Shown here piece by piece: positions 5,889 to 6,579 of a DNA stretch of 6,579 nt; the stretch's first letter is position 1, and each line of letters opens with the position of its first letter. Location of the stretch: positions 1-6,579 of the forward strand of contig USJM01000105.1 of the NCBI GenBank assembly GCA_900555005.1. Direction: 5' to 3'. The stretch is from an uncultured Lachnospiraceae bacterium (GTDB lineage Bacteria > Bacillota_A > Clostridia > Lachnospirales > Lachnospiraceae). Position numbers and translations under genes: made by a program. The notes under the pieces were generated by a model. It searched no databases and was not told where the DNA came from. It saw nothing but the letters and a program-made list of their open reading frames with translations.

Positions 5889-6579
5889 ATGAGTCATATC
5901 ATTATTCCGGACGGATATCATCCGCTTCTTTCGCAATATGATACCCAGAAAGCGATCGGCGTCATCAAGCGCCAGTTTGCCGATACGCTGGCCGCCACCC
6001 TTCAGCTTCACCGCGTTTCGGCGCCGCTGTTTCTGGAAGCGTCCACCGGTCTGAACGATGACCTGAACGGCTATGAGCGCAAGGTCACATTCGACATCAA
6101 GGACACCGGAACGGAGGCGCAGGTTGTCCAGTCTCTCGCCAAGTGGAAGCGCATGGCGCTCCGGGATTACGGATTCCGTGTCGGCAAAGGACTTTACACC
6201 GACATGAACGCCATCCGCAGAGATGAAGAACTCGACAATCTTCACTCCATTTACGTTGACCAGTGGGACTGGGAAAAAGTCATCCGCAAGGAAGACCGGA
6301 ACACAGACTATCTGAAGCAGACTGTCCGAGCAATTGTCTCTGCAGTCTGTGCCACGGAAATGAATCTGCACGCACAGTTTCCGGAGCTGTATGAGCTCCC
6401 GCTCCACACCCCGGATGTGACCTTCATCACGTCTCAGGAGCTGGAAGACCTCTATCCGGACCTGACACCGAAACAGCGCGAGAACGCCTTTGTACAGGAG
6501 CATGGAACAACCTTCCTGATGCAGATTGGCAAAAAGCTCCGCTCCGGAAAGCCACACGACGGAAGAGCTCCCGACTATG
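5889..6579 (+). CDS. asnA: Aspartate-ammonia ligase (asparagine synthetase A), 5' part
   Basis: The gene is open to the right edge: 230 codons of an expected ~330-340, so the C-terminal third is missing from the window. AsnA makes asparagine from aspartate, ammonia and ATP, releasing AMP and pyrophosphate. It has a class II aminoacyl-tRNA synthetase-like fold and is unrelated to glutamine-dependent AsnB. Diagnostic motifs are LNDDLNG (55-61), SLAKWKR (82-88), GLYTDMNAIRRDE (101-113), YVDQWDWE (122-129), TSQELEDLYPDL (181-192) and KPHDGRAPDY (221-230), all close to the E. coli AsnA pattern. ATG at 5889 follows AAAGAGG (5874-5880) with an 8-base spacer. It is transcribed divergently from holA from its own promoter, probably with regulation through the ATGAACAT repeats. 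No truncation or frameshift is seen in the visible part. Confidence 0.96.
   Translation, partial: MSHIIIPDGYHPLLSQYDTQKAIGVIKRQFADTLAATLQLHRVSAPLFLEASTGLNDDLNGYERKVTFDIKDTGTEAQVVQSLAKWKRMALRDYGFRVGKGLYTDMNAIRRDEELDNLHSIYVDQWDWEKVIRKEDRNTDYLKQTVRAIVSAVCATEMNLHAQFPELYELPLHTPDVTFITSQELEDLYPDLTPKQRENAFVQEHGTTFLMQIGKKLRSGKPHDGRAPDY

Noticed and set aside
5868..6557. 229-codon minus-strand open frame
   Set aside because: It is antisense to asnA, whose plus-strand product has clear AsnA motifs; the minus-strand product resembles nothing recognisable.
1..6579. CRISPR array, tRNA gene, transposon or phage gene
   Set aside because: No regular spaced repeats, cloverleaf, transposase or terminal inverted repeats were found anywhere in the window.

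Overview
The window looks like chromosomal housekeeping DNA from a Bacillota (Firmicutes) bacterium of moderate GC, most likely a Clostridia- or Lachnospiraceae-type lineage. The evidence is the gene set (lepA, rpsT, hemW, holA, an ammonia-type asnA), strong GGAGG-type ribosome binding sites, TTG start codons on lepA and rpsT, a near-consensus sigma-A promoter and compact intrinsic terminators. The exact genus cannot be read from the sequence.

Layout. Bases 1-725 hold a plus-strand SGNH/GDSL-type hydrolase whose visible start lacks a ribosome binding site and overlaps the stop of another frame (ATGA). Bases 726-875 are a convergent intergenic stretch with a cluster of small hairpins and a bidirectional terminator. 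Bases 876-2693 (minus) are intact lepA (elongation factor 4). Bases 2694-2994 are a divergent control region: on the minus strand a lepA leader that can fold into a three-way junction, on the plus strand a TTGACA-17-TAGAAT promoter and a ~100-base structured leader for rpsT. rpsT (2995-3258) ends at a strong terminator, followed by hemW (3387-4568). Converging on hemW is holA (minus, 4671-5735), which is readable over its whole length but only across three separate -1 frameshifts. A 153-bp divergent region carries the asnA promoter with a 12-bp-period direct repeat, plus a 36-codon minus-strand reading frame ending 3 bases before holA. asnA (5889 onward) runs off the right edge.

How they fit together. 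lepA and rpsT serve translation, holA is the DNA polymerase III clamp-loader delta subunit, hemW is a radical-SAM heme chaperone and asnA makes asparagine. holA, rpsT, lepA and hemW usually sit close together in Bacillota, often with the sporulation genes gpr and spoIIP between rpsT and lepA. Here the set is reordered and gpr/spoIIP are absent from that junction.

No defence system, mobile element, CRISPR array or tRNA is visible. The points most worth a second look are the triple-frameshifted holA, the possible Shine-Dalgarno-sequestering switch in the lepA leader, the alternative stems in the rpsT leader and the repeated elements noted in the findings.
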